From Planctomycetota bacterium (GTDB lineage Bacteria > Planctomycetota > UBA1135 > UBA2386), in the NCBI GenBank assembly GCA_016716265.1, contig JADJWQ010000001.1:1612001-1676000 (forward strand): DNA of 64,000 nucleotides. Reading direction: 5' to 3'. Positions 54,414-63,257 of this stretch are shown piece after piece (position 1 is the stretch's first letter; every line of letters begins with the position of its first letter). Position numbers and translations under genes: made by a program. Below the pieces are notes generated by a model, which saw only the letters and a list, made by a program, of their open reading frames with translations, was not told the DNA's origin and did no database searches.

Positions 54414-54986
54414 ATGTCCACGCTCGAGCCGGCCCCACAGCTCACCTACGCCGACTACCTGGCCTTCCCTGACGACGGCCAGCGCCACGAGCTGCTCGCC
54501 GGGGTGCACGTCGTGAACCCCGCCCCGCGGACGCGGCACCAGCTGGCGCTGGTCGAGCTCCTCGCCGCGCTGCGCGAGCTCCTGCGCTCCCGAGCGGCAG
54601 GCTTCGTGCTGCCGGCGCCGATCGACGTGCGCCTGTCCGACGAGGATGGCGTGCAGCCGGATCTCGCCGTGGTGCTGCGCGGCTCGCACGCGCGCGTCCG
54701 CGAGCGCGGCATCGACGGCCCCCCCGACCTCGTCGTCGAGATCCTCTCGCGCGCCACCCGCCGCCTCGACCTCGGCCCGAAGCGCGACCGCTACGAGCTG
54801 CTCGGCGTCGGCGAATACTGGATCGTCGACCTCGACCGCCGCTGCGCGCTCCGCTTCGCGCGCGCCGGCGACCGCTTCGCCGAGCCCACCGAGCACCGCG
54901 ATTCGCTCCCGTTCGCCGCGCTCGGCGACGGCGCCGCGATCGACCTCCGCCCGGTCTGGGCGAGCGGCGATTCCGTCGCCGATTGA
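54414..54986 (+). CDS. Uma2-family (DUF820) nuclease-like protein, copy 2
   Basis: 190 residues from ATG 54414. It has the same Uma2 motifs as copy 1: VQPDLAVVL, PPDLVVEILSRATRRLDL and KRDRYELLGVGEYWIVD. The central stretch HQLALVELLAALRELLRS replaces HQLASTRLSVALDRLVTE of copy 1, and a few later residues differ. The shared promoter-side bases imply a recent duplication followed by local divergence or gene conversion. Confidence 0.88.
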   Translation: MSTLEPAPQLTYADYLAFPDDGQRHELLAGVHVVNPAPRTRHQLALVELLAALRELLRSRAAGFVLPAPIDVRLSDEDGVQPDLAVVLRGSHARVRERGIDGPPDLVVEILSRATRRLDLGPKRDRYELLGVGEYWIVDLDRRCALRFARAGDRFAEPTEHRDSLPFAALGDGAAIDLRPVWASGDSVAD

Positions 54987-55199
54987 CCGCACGCGAAGCG
55001 TCAGCGGGCCGGCCGCTCGACTTGCATCACCGACCGCAGGCGATTCGCGGAGCGCGCGGCGCCGCCAACGTCGGGCTCCACCAGGCGTGGCAGATCTTCA
55101 ACGACCGCACCTGTCCGAACCGCAACGTCGAGTCGCGGACCCAGGTGCTGTCCGACGCCGCTGACCTGCCGTCGCGCGCGCTGGTGCCGCGCTCGCTCG

Positions 55200-55730
55200 T
55201 CGTCGACGCGCTGTCCGAGCGCGGCACGCTGGAAGGCTGGCCCACGGCCCGCCACCTCGCGCGGGGCTCGATCACCACGGTGGTGGCGAACCGGAGCTGC
55301 GTCTCGAACACCGGGTTCGGCCCCGCGCTCGGCTGGTCCGGCGGCAATGGGACGGGGCTCGCGGCCGGCGGTGTCATGGACCTCCGGCTCTCGGCGAACA
55401 CCGTCACGCTCGGCCCTGCCGAAGCGGCGATCGGACTCGGTGGACCCGGCGCGACGTTCGGCGGATTCACGCTGCCGTTCGCGTTCGCCGCCGCAGGGCT
55501 GCCGTCCGCACCGGGCTGCCGGTGGGGAGTCGACCCGCTCACCGTCGAGCCACTGCAGACGGTGGGCAGCTACGGCTTCGTACCGTCGCCGCCTCTGCAG
55601 CTGCCGCCCGCTGCCGGGCTCCTGAGCCTCGACACCTACGTGCAGGCGCTCGCCTTCGACAATGCCTTCCACCGGTGACCGCGCTCGTGACGAGCGAGGC
55701 ATTGCGCATCCGGCTGGCGCCTGGCTACGC
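55200..55730 (+). pseudogene. Decayed C-terminal module of an exported planctomycete protein
   Basis: A frame running to 55678 contains SANTVTLGPAEAAIGLGG, FGGFTLPFAF and GLPSAPGCRWGVDPLTVEPL, then LPPAAGLLSLDTYVQALAFD. It stops after NAFHR, but the +1 frame then gives VTALVTSEALRIRLAP, the expected last strand. The order (small-residue strand, L-P-F, GAPGC, P-P ... Q-A-L-x-x-D-x-x-x, V-T-S-x-A-L-x-I-x-L) is that of the module at the end of the first gene. A frameshift near 55675 and lack of a signal peptide make this a remnant. Upstream, 54987-55200 shows no start with a recognisable fold. Confidence 0.55.
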
Positions 55731-55965
55731 CGTGCGCGCCGGCACGGTCTACGCGCTCGGGGCAGCGTCGGGCCTGTTCAGCGGTGCGGTGACGACATCG
55801 ATGACGCCGGAAGTGGATGACCTCGTACAGCGCGCGGCGTCACACCTCATGCCCTGCGCGCGGCAGAAGCCATCGGACGCGACGAATCCGAGCCAGCCGA
55901 CCGGTTCTCCATCGTCGGTCGGGTGGTCTCGTCGGGAGACCAGGTGTGCTCCGGAGGCTGGTCTC

Positions 55966-58900
55966 TCAATGGCCGTCGCCGAGCGTGCTCAGCTGCTGCC
56001 GCCAGGCAGCGGCCTGCTCGGGCCTGTCCCAGTTCTCGTACAGCTGCACCAGCCGCTCGAGGGTCTGTCGCCGCGCACGACCGTCGGGCATCCGCAATGA
56101 CTTCGGCAGACCCTGCCAGGCCTGCTCCAGCAGCGGCTCGGCGTCGGCGTAATACCCCTGCTGCACCAGCAGGCCGGCGAGCAGGCTCGACGCCATCCAG
56201 CGGTGGTAGTCGTCCGGTAGCTCCACACCGTAGAACTCCAGGCTCGCGCGGATCAGCGGCTCGGCCTCCTCGACACGGCCCTGGCCCAGGAGGAAGTCGG
56301 CGCAGTACACCTGCGCCTGGGCCAGGCTCGCGTCCGGCTCCGGCCTCGGGAGGCACAGGCCGAGCGCCCGCTGCACGTCCGCCTCGGCTTCGTCGAGTCG
56401 TCCGGCCAACAACCGCGCCCCGGCCCGCATGACCAGTGGGCGTGCGAGCAGTGGATGATCGCGGGGCAGGGATCGCTCGAGCGTCGCGAGCACCACGTCA
56501 GCCTGCAGCTCCGCCGCCTCGGCACGGGCTGCCCCCTGGTCGAGCAGCACCTGGCACAGCTCGGTCTGCAGCTGGATCAGCAGCGGGTTGGACCCTCCGC
56601 CGGACCTCTGCAGCAGGGCGACCAGTTCGGCGAAGGCCGCCTCGCTGGTGGACAGCTCACCGATCTCCCAGCTCGCCCGCGCCAACGTGGTCAGGGCGCG
56701 CGGCAACATGGGATCCTGCGGCGACCAGATCGACCGCCCGGCCTGCAGCGCCTCTTCGGCTGCGTCCCTGGCCGCTGCGAACCTGCCCTGCAGGAACCGG
56801 GCCCTGGCGAGGAGCGACAGCGTCGCCGCCGGCTCGGGATGGTGCGGCGGCAGATCGCGACGCAAGGTCGCCACCGAGGCCTGCAGCAGCGCCTCCGCCT
56901 CGGCAAGCCGGCCCATGCTCACCAGAATCCCTGCCAGCCCGGTCTGCGCCCTGGCCACCTCCAGATGGTCCTCCCGGTGGAGCCGCATCCGCATCGCCAG
57001 CGCTTCCTCGAGCAGCGGCACGGCCTCCTCGCCGCGGCCCAGGTCGTTGAGGGCGATGCCGAGGCTCTGCAGCGAGCGCGCGGTCGAGTCGTGGTCGCCG
57101 AGCTCCCGACGGCGGATCGCCAGGGCTTCGGTCCAGCCCGCGATCGCCTCCTGGAGGTGGCCCTGACGGAAGCTCACTTGCCCGAGCAGATTGAGCGCAG
57201 ATGCCAGATCGAGCGGTCTGCCGCCGCGCTTGCGGAACGCCGCCACGGCCTCGCCCAGCAGAGCCTCGGCCTCCTCGGTTCGACCCGCCACGCTGAGGGC
57301 CCACCCCAACTGGGCCTGCGAAGCCGCCACCTCGGGGTGGTCGGGCTCATAGCGGTCGAGTTGACGCTCCAGCACCTCCTGGAACAGCTCGCGTACCTCG
57401 TCCACGCCGCCGAGCTGCCACAGCACCGTGGCCAGGTTGTTCAGGCTGGCGGTGATCATGGGGTCGTCGGCCGGCAGCCGTTCGCGCTGCGTCGCGAGGC
57501 ACTCGCGGGCCAGCTGCTCCGCCCGCTCGAGGTCGCCCGAGTCGTTGCGGTCCATCAACGCCACGCTGAGGAACTGCTGCACCTGGGCCAGACCGAGGCA
57601 CTGGTCGCCAGAGCGCGCCCCGAGCTCGGCGGCCAGCGCCTCGAGGACCTCGACCGCGTACTGGAAGTCACCCTGGAGGCGCGCGCAGTTGGCCAGCTGG
57701 CAGCGCCAGGTGTCGACGTCGCGATCGGAGGCCCGGCCCTGGTGGTGCTGGATGAGCGCGGCAAAGGCGGAGCGCGCCTCGACGTTCCGGCCCTGCTCCA
57801 TCAGGCTCTGCGCCTGCAGCGACTCGATGCGGACGGCCTCGAGCGCGTCGACGCCGGGCGTGCCCGCCGCCAGCGCCTGGGCCCGCTCCAGGTGGTGGGT
57901 CGCCCGGTCGGGCAGCCCCAGCGCCAGGTAGCTGCGCGCCAGGGTGTGCCGCAGGGCCAGCTCGACCTCCGGCTCCGTCGCCAACTGGTTGCCCAGCCCG
58001 CGGTCGAAGTCGTCCAGCAGGTCCCGCACCCGGTAGTCCTTGTCCTTGGTCCCCTCCGGATCGCTACCCGCCAGCATCTCTTGCAGCAGGTCGACCAGGT
58101 GCTGGCTCTTGGTCGCTTCGCGGGTCGCGGCCGCCTCGCGCTCCTCGGCGCGCTGGCGCTGGGCCTGTTCGTCGGCGCGGGCCTGCACGGCGGCAGCCCG
58201 CTCGCCCGCGGCCTTGTCTTCGGCCGCGCGCGCCTGCCGCGCCCGCTCGCTCGCCTCGAGGTAGCCCCAGCCCGCCGCCGAGCCGCCGCCCAGCAACGCC
58301 AGCCCGATCGCGCTGCCCGCCGCCACCCCGATCCGGTGCCGACGCACGTACTTGCGCCACCGGTACCAGCGGCTCGGTGGGCCGGCCAGCACCGGCTCGT
58401 GGTGCAGGTGCCGCAGCACGTCGTCGCCCAGTGCCGTCGCGGTCTGGTAGCGTCGGCTGCGCTCCTTCTCGAGCGCCTTCATCACGATCCAGTCGAGGTC
58501 GCCGCGCATCAGGGTGCCGAGCGCGCGCGGGTTCACGCTGCGCTGCCTCGCCACGTCGAGCACCTGGTCGCCCATCGTGCTGATCCGGGTGCTGGGCTTG
58601 GGCGGATCGACCTCCTTGATGGTCCGCACGATCTCGGCGTAGCCGACCTGCAGCAGGGTCTTCAGCTCGAACGGCCGGGTGCCGGTGAGCAGCTCGTACA
58701 GGAGCACCCCCAACGAGTAGATGTCCGCTCGGGTATCGACGTCCAACCCCGACAGCTCGGCCTGCTCGGGGGCCATGTACTCCGGCGTGCCGAGCATCTG
58801 CTGGAAGCCGGTGAACACAGTGCGATCGGTGAGCCTCCCCTGGGTCGCCTTGGCGATGCCGAAGTCGATCACCTTGGGCACGGGCCGCCCGTCGTGCAGG

Positions 58901-59523
58901 GTCACCAGCACGTTGGATGGCTTGAGGTCGCGGTGGATGACGCCCTTCTGGTGCGCGTGCTGCACCGCCTGGCAGACCGGCATGAACAGCTCCAGTCGCT
59001 GCGGAGGCGTGAGGCCCGCCTCGTCGCAGTACCTGGTGATCGGGATGCCGTTGACCAGCTCCATCACGAAGTAGGGCCGGCCCTGCGGCGTGGCACCGCC
59101 GTCGAACACCTTCGCGATGTTGGGGTGGTCCATCATCGCCAGCGCCTGGCGCTCGGCCTCGAAGCGGCCGACCACCTGGGCGGTGTCCATGCCGGCCTTG
59201 AGCACCTTCAGCGCGACCTTGCGCACGACCGGCTCCTCCTGCTCGGCCATCCACACGGTGCCGAAGCCGCCCTCGCCGATCTGCTGCAGCAGCTCGTAGC
59301 GGCCGATACGGTCGCCGGGCTGCTCGACGACGGGGCCACTCGGGTCGGGCAGCAGGTCCTCGGCCTCCTGGTGCAGGCGCAGCAGGGATTCGAGCTCCCG
59401 GCGCAGTCCGTCGTCGCCCCGACACTCGCGAGCCAGGAACTCGTCGCGATCGGCAGCCGGTCGCCGCAGGGCCTCGCCGAACAGGTCGAGGGTCCGATCC
59501 GGCTCGCCGGAGGGGTTGCTCAT
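55966..59523 (-). CDS. Serine/threonine kinase with TPR domain
   Basis: 1185 residues from ATG 59523, with GAGGA 8 nt upstream. An N-terminal helical part (1-70) precedes the kinase domain (about 73-345): IGEGGFGTVWMAEQ, VALKVLKAGMD, HRDLKPSN near 193-200, IDFGIAK (DFG intact) and LGTPEYMAPEQ. Then a membrane helix (about 405-425, IGVAAGSAIGLALLGGGSAAG), a coiled coil rich in Arg/Ala/Glu (about 425-480) and about 15 TPR-type units to the end. It is the common planctomycete kinase layout. The sigma gene lies upstream in the same direction with about 70 bp between them, and the kinase is inferred to regulate it or its targets. Confidence 0.93.
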   Translation of the reverse strand: MSNPSGEPDRTLDLFGEALRRPAADRDEFLARECRGDDGLRRELESLLRLHQEAEDLLPDPSGPVVEQPGDRIGRYELLQQIGEGGFGTVWMAEQEEPVVRKVALKVLKAGMDTAQVVGRFEAERQALAMMDHPNIAKVFDGGATPQGRPYFVMELVNGIPITRYCDEAGLTPPQRLELFMPVCQAVQHAHQKGVIHRDLKPSNVLVTLHDGRPVPKVIDFGIAKATQGRLTDRTVFTGFQQMLGTPEYMAPEQAELSGLDVDTRADIYSLGVLLYELLTGTRPFELKTLLQVGYAEIVRTIKEVDPPKPSTRISTMGDQVLDVARQRSVNPRALGTLMRGDLDWIVMKALEKERSRRYQTATALGDDVLRHLHHEPVLAGPPSRWYRWRKYVRRHRIGVAAGSAIGLALLGGGSAAGWGYLEASERARQARAAEDKAAGERAAAVQARADEQAQRQRAEEREAAATREATKSQHLVDLLQEMLAGSDPEGTKDKDYRVRDLLDDFDRGLGNQLATEPEVELALRHTLARSYLALGLPDRATHHLERAQALAAGTPGVDALEAVRIESLQAQSLMEQGRNVEARSAFAALIQHHQGRASDRDVDTWRCQLANCARLQGDFQYAVEVLEALAAELGARSGDQCLGLAQVQQFLSVALMDRNDSGDLERAEQLARECLATQRERLPADDPMITASLNNLATVLWQLGGVDEVRELFQEVLERQLDRYEPDHPEVAASQAQLGWALSVAGRTEEAEALLGEAVAAFRKRGGRPLDLASALNLLGQVSFRQGHLQEAIAGWTEALAIRRRELGDHDSTARSLQSLGIALNDLGRGEEAVPLLEEALAMRMRLHREDHLEVARAQTGLAGILVSMGRLAEAEALLQASVATLRRDLPPHHPEPAATLSLLARARFLQGRFAAARDAAEEALQAGRSIWSPQDPMLPRALTTLARASWEIGELSTSEAAFAELVALLQRSGGGSNPLLIQLQTELCQVLLDQGAARAEAAELQADVVLATLERSLPRDHPLLARPLVMRAGARLLAGRLDEAEADVQRALGLCLPRPEPDASLAQAQVYCADFLLGQGRVEEAEPLIRASLEFYGVELPDDYHRWMASSLLAGLLVQQGYYADAEPLLEQAWQGLPKSLRMPDGRARRQTLERLVQLYENWDRPEQAAAWRQQLSTLGDGH

Positions 59524-59591
59524 GGGCTGGTCCTCGTCGGACTGGTGGATCCGCCGCCCAGACGACAGACGGCGCAGCGACCTGACACGAT

Positions 59592-60116
59592 TCACCCGCG
59601 CAGCGCGCGTAGCAGCAAGGCCTTGGCAAAGTGCCAGTTGCGGTACGCGTGCCGCTCGGAGATCGCCAGGGTCCGGGCGGCGTCCTCGAGCGTCAGGCCA
59701 GCGAAGAACCGCAGCCGCACCAGTTCGGCCAGCTGGGGATGGGTGGCCTGCAGACGCTCGATGGCCTCGTCCACCGCCAGGATCTCGCCGGTCGCGCCCT
59801 GGCTCGCCAGCTCGACCGCGTCCAGGGGGATGCGCCTGCCGGGAGCCTGGCGCTTCCGCCTGCCACGCGTGCGCGCATGGTCGATCAGGATGTTGCGCAT
59901 GGCCCAGGCCGCCACGCGCGGATAGCGGCCGGGATCGGTGAGCGCCGTGTCGTCGGCCTGTTGCATGCGGAGGAAGGCCTCGTGCACCAGAGCCGTCGCC
60001 TGCAGCGTGTGCCCCGGTCGCTGGTGGGCCAGCATCTGTCGCGCCAACTGTCGCAGCTGCTCGTAGACCCTCGGAAAGTCCGGGTCGCTCACGGGCGGCT
60101 CGACCGGCTCGCTCAT
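59592..60116 (-). CDS. ECF sigma factor (TIGR02999-like)
   Basis: 174 residues from ATG 60116; an earlier start at 60152 is possible. Region 2: FPRVYEQLRQLARQML, then HTLQATALVHEAFLRM (a signature of the planctomycete ECF group often next to kinases) and AAWAMRNILIDHARTRGRR near residues 85-103. Region 4: LVRLRFFAGLTLEDAARTLA-type helix, then SERHAYRNWHFAKALLLRAL. No anti-sigma gene is adjacent; the downstream kinase-TPR gene takes that place, so phosphorylation-based control is inferred. It is read divergently from the FIMAH-protein gene. Confidence 0.92.
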   Translation of the reverse strand: MSEPVEPPVSDPDFPRVYEQLRQLARQMLAHQRPGHTLQATALVHEAFLRMQQADDTALTDPGRYPRVAAWAMRNILIDHARTRGRRKRQAPGRRIPLDAVELASQGATGEILAVDEAIERLQATHPQLAELVRLRFFAGLTLEDAARTLAISERHAYRNWHFAKALLLRALRG

Positions 60117-60216
60117 GCAAGGAACGTATCGTGCCCCGGAGGGCGTGGACAATGGGCCTGACCATACCCGGCAGCGCCCTGGATGATCTTGTCAGGTTTC
60201 GCGGTCAGGTGTCGTC

Positions 60217-62568
60217 ATGGCGGGCATGGAACCCACCGCACCCTGTCGTCCCTCTTCGTCGCCGCTCCTCGCCGTAGCGTGGCTGACGTCCCTGCTGGCG
60301 CTGGCTCCGACCGTTTCCGCCCAGCAGCAAGGGGTGGTCTACCTGGCCGAGACCAATACCTACGAGATCGCCCGCTACGACCTCGCCACCGGCGCGCGGC
60401 GGCCGATCACACCGGGCCTCGCAGAGCCGTTCCAAACCGCCGTGCGCGGCCGCACCGCGTGGGTGGTCGAGTACGTCAGCGGCGAACTCTCGACGGTCGA
60501 TCTCGACACCGGCGCGATCACGTTGGTGGCCTCGGGACTCGGCCAACCGTTCGGGCTGGCCCTCGAGCCGAGCCCGGGCAACCAGCAACCCCGGACCGTC
60601 TACGTCGCCGAGGGCGACTACACCGGGGGCCGCCTGCTCGCGGTCGACACCGGGACCGGGGTGAGCACGACGATCGCCAGCGGCATCCCGTGGTCCGGTG
60701 GCAACATCGCCATCCGCCCCGACGGCACCGCGGTGTACGGTGCGGTGTACGACAGCAGCAGAAGCGTGATCGCGGTCGATATCGCCAGCGGTGTGGTTTC
60801 CACCGTCATTGGCAGCAATCTTGTCGGAACTCCTAGACGTCCTGGCGTTGCCCTGTCGCCGGACGGTTCGATCCTCTACTACCAGGACTGGCGCGGCATC
60901 TGGATGGCCCCGCTTGCGAACCCGACCTTGGCAGCCCCGTTCAGGTCCTGGGCTTCCGGCAGGAACCTCGCCATAAGCCCCGATGGTCTTCGCCTTGCGG
61001 TCATCGACTGGAATGTTTCGCAAGCGATGGTGTACGACATCGCAACCGGTTATGGCGTGGGCGGCGGTGGTCACAGCTTGCTTGCGGTGACGTTCCTGGA
61101 CTCCGAGACGCTGCTCACGAGCGCCGGGGACCGTCTGGATGAACTCGACGTCCTGTCGGGTGCCCGCACCAAGGTCGACGGCTGTCTCGGGTTCACCCTC
61201 GATCTCGACGTCGTCGGTGGCACTGCCTACGCCGTGGAGTACAACGCGTACCCTCGGAAGGTCACCTCGATCGACCTCGCCACGGGCACCATCACCAGGG
61301 TGTACTCCGATCCTTATTGGACGGTACTCTCGGGCATGCAGGCATCGCACGACGGCACGCGTCTCTACTTCCGCCGCCAGCACGGCTCCGGAGCGGCGCA
61401 TTTCGTCGAGTTCGACCTCGCCACGCGCGTTCCGCGCCCAATCGTCACATCCTCCAACTGGTCGATGGGTGGTTTCTATGTCGACGAGACGGAGGGGTTC
61501 GCGTACGTCGAACTTGGATCTCCGACACGACTCGCGCGAGTGGACCTCGCGACCGGCGTGACGACTCATGAGTTCTTCTCGGCAATATATCCCCTACCCC
61601 TAGGTATGAATGAATTCGGCGTCAACTTCGCGATGGGGTATCTCCTCGCCCAGGCTTTACCTTTCAATCCCCCGCACGTCGGCCGCTATGAAATCGCGAA
61701 TCAGGCGATCTCGCTGCAGGAGACGGTGACACTTACGGACGGTTACACTGGACTGGTTCGTCCGACGGCTGATGTCCGCGGCCTCTACGCGTGGTCCAAC
61801 ACGACATATTATCCGGTCCGAGTGCCGGGCCGACTCGTCCACATCGACATGTTCTCGCCTGGCCGCCCACAGACGACGCTGCTGTCGACGGACACCCACG
61901 CCTCGGCCATGTGCATCCTCAACACCGCCGACGGCACGAATGTCGTCGCGACCCCGGTCGACCCGACCACCGGCACCTCGCCCGTGACGCTGACCTTCGA
62001 CAACGTCATCGGCTCCGGCGACACCACGGTGACGACCAGCGCGACCGGCCCGGCGATCCCCGCGGGCTTCCAGCTCGGCGGAGCCGGCGTCTACTACGAG
62101 GTCAGCACCACCGCCGACTTCAGCGGCAACGTCGAGATCTGCATCGACTACACCGGCACGATGTTCACCGACGAGAACACCTTGCAACTCCTGCACTGGG
62201 AGAACGGCCGGTGGGTGAACGTGACGACGACACGCGATCCGGCGACCAACCGGATCTGCGGCGTGGTGCGATCGTTCTCGCCGTTCGTGGTGGTCGAGTG
62301 GCCGGCGATGAGCAAGCTGAACGACCTGATCAACCGGGTGCACAACCTCGACGTCCGCCACGGCATCGTGGTCAGCCTCGATGCCAAGCTGGCGGCGGTG
62401 CAGGACGCCCTGGCGTTCACGCTGCAGGGCAACCGCGGCTCGGCAGTCAACTGCCTGCGCGCCTTCGTCCAGGAGGCCCAGGCCCAGAGCGGGCGGAGCC
62501 TGCCGGTGGAGACGGCCGACGGCCTGATCGCCGACGCCGAGGCCATCATCGCCGTGCTGGGAGGCTGA
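60217..62568 (+). CDS. Secreted beta-propeller protein with FIMAH domain
   Basis: 783 residues from ATG 60217, or 780 from ATG 60226. A signal peptide (LLAVAWLTSLLALAPTVSAQ) is followed by about 500 residues of YVTN/NHL-like propeller repeats (YLAETNTYEIARYDLATG, VDLDTGAITLVASGL, LAVDTGTGVST). From ~585 comes a TFDNVIGSGDTTVTT ... CIDYTG ... LHWENGRWVNVTT module, and the last ~85 residues are a FIMAH domain (LNDLINRVHNLDVRHGIVVSL ending in ADAEAIIAVL). It is probably extracellular and adhesive or binding. A stretch near 61570-61760 is less GC-rich than the rest. Divergent from the sigma gene, so a shared control region at 60117-60216 is likely. Confidence 0.85.
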   Translation: MAGMEPTAPCRPSSSPLLAVAWLTSLLALAPTVSAQQQGVVYLAETNTYEIARYDLATGARRPITPGLAEPFQTAVRGRTAWVVEYVSGELSTVDLDTGAITLVASGLGQPFGLALEPSPGNQQPRTVYVAEGDYTGGRLLAVDTGTGVSTTIASGIPWSGGNIAIRPDGTAVYGAVYDSSRSVIAVDIASGVVSTVIGSNLVGTPRRPGVALSPDGSILYYQDWRGIWMAPLANPTLAAPFRSWASGRNLAISPDGLRLAVIDWNVSQAMVYDIATGYGVGGGGHSLLAVTFLDSETLLTSAGDRLDELDVLSGARTKVDGCLGFTLDLDVVGGTAYAVEYNAYPRKVTSIDLATGTITRVYSDPYWTVLSGMQASHDGTRLYFRRQHGSGAAHFVEFDLATRVPRPIVTSSNWSMGGFYVDETEGFAYVELGSPTRLARVDLATGVTTHEFFSAIYPLPLGMNEFGVNFAMGYLLAQALPFNPPHVGRYEIANQAISLQETVTLTDGYTGLVRPTADVRGLYAWSNTTYYPVRVPGRLVHIDMFSPGRPQTTLLSTDTHASAMCILNTADGTNVVATPVDPTTGTSPVTLTFDNVIGSGDTTVTTSATGPAIPAGFQLGGAGVYYEVSTTADFSGNVEICIDYTGTMFTDENTLQLLHWENGRWVNVTTTRDPATNRICGVVRSFSPFVVVEWPAMSKLNDLINRVHNLDVRHGIVVSLDAKLAAVQDALAFTLQGNRGSAVNCLRAFVQEAQAQSGRSLPVETADGLIADAEAIIAVLGG

Positions 62569-63257
62569 TCGGGACCGGCCGAACCGTCGGCTGCGTCCCG
62601 CCTCGGCAGCTCGTCCGGAGGAAGCCCTCTCCATCGACCATGGCGCAGCGGGCCGACACGACCCGGCCGCGGACGCAGCGCCGACGATGCTCTCGCCCCC
62701 GACCACGGGCTCGACGACCGCACCGCTCACGGTGATCGTCGCGAGGCCGTTCCGCGAGCTCCGCCAGCCTGGCTCTGCCACGCGATCCCAACGGTCGGCG
62801 GGCGTGCGTCGTGCCGTCGCGGCGGCGAGCGGCCGGCGGCGAGCAGGTGAACGGGATCATCCGGGTCGAACCCGGCACGCTCGATCGACGTGGAGTCGCC
62901 GGGTCCAGCCAATGGCGGCAGCAGTGCCGCGCCGGAGTGCAGGCTCATCGCCGGTGACGAGCGCCCGGAACAGGTCGTTCGGGACGGCGCAATCAGCTCC
63001 ATCGACCATGGGGTCGCGGGGAGCAGGCAGTCGTTCGGCAGTGCGTCACCCATCCGAGTCGGATTGCGCGCGCGGACCGCATGAATGGGCGTGCCTGCGG
63101 GTCCGACTCGCACCGATGCGTCCCCGGCACCGCGGGATCGGCCGCGGAAACCGCGACGCGCGGCTCTCGACGTGGCGCGGGCCAGGCTCGATGGACAGGC
63201 CGCCTCCACCGGACCGGCCCTGACCCCGACCGCGCCGACTTCGGGTAGGCTCCGCCG
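62569..63257. other. Intergenic region without recognised gene
   Basis: About 690 bp. Minus-strand frames contain Pro/Ser/Arg-rich text with no family motif, and the phrase CTCCATCGACCATGG occurs near 62630 and 62998. I see no clear start, repeat array or RNA gene; a shallow promoter for the Kelch gene near its 3' end is likely but not visible as a clear motif. Confidence 0.45.

Larger units (their letters stand above)
53701..54988 (+). repeat. Tandem duplication, period 680 bp, carrying two Uma2 genes
   Basis: The first copy runs 53701 to about 54308 and the second 54381 to about 54988. From GCGAGGAGTAGACTCC through the start codon both are identical. Most of the coding sequence is near-identical, but residues about 46-70 differ strongly. 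The intervening 70 bp are unrelated. Confidence 0.9.

Noticed and set aside
54983..55678. An intact 231-codon gene starting by TTG overlap with the second Uma2 stop
   Set aside because: The N-terminal ~70 residues look non-coding, there is no signal peptide, and the expected last strand is out of frame; treated as a pseudogene.
56455..59925. Long open frame antisense to the kinase-TPR gene (1156 codons, plus strand)
   Set aside because: Arg/Gln/Leu-rich shadow of the kinase gene, no recognisable domain.
62569..63257. A minus-strand gene opposite the Kelch gene upstream region
   Set aside because: The frames are open only because of high GC, and no domain or start context was seen.
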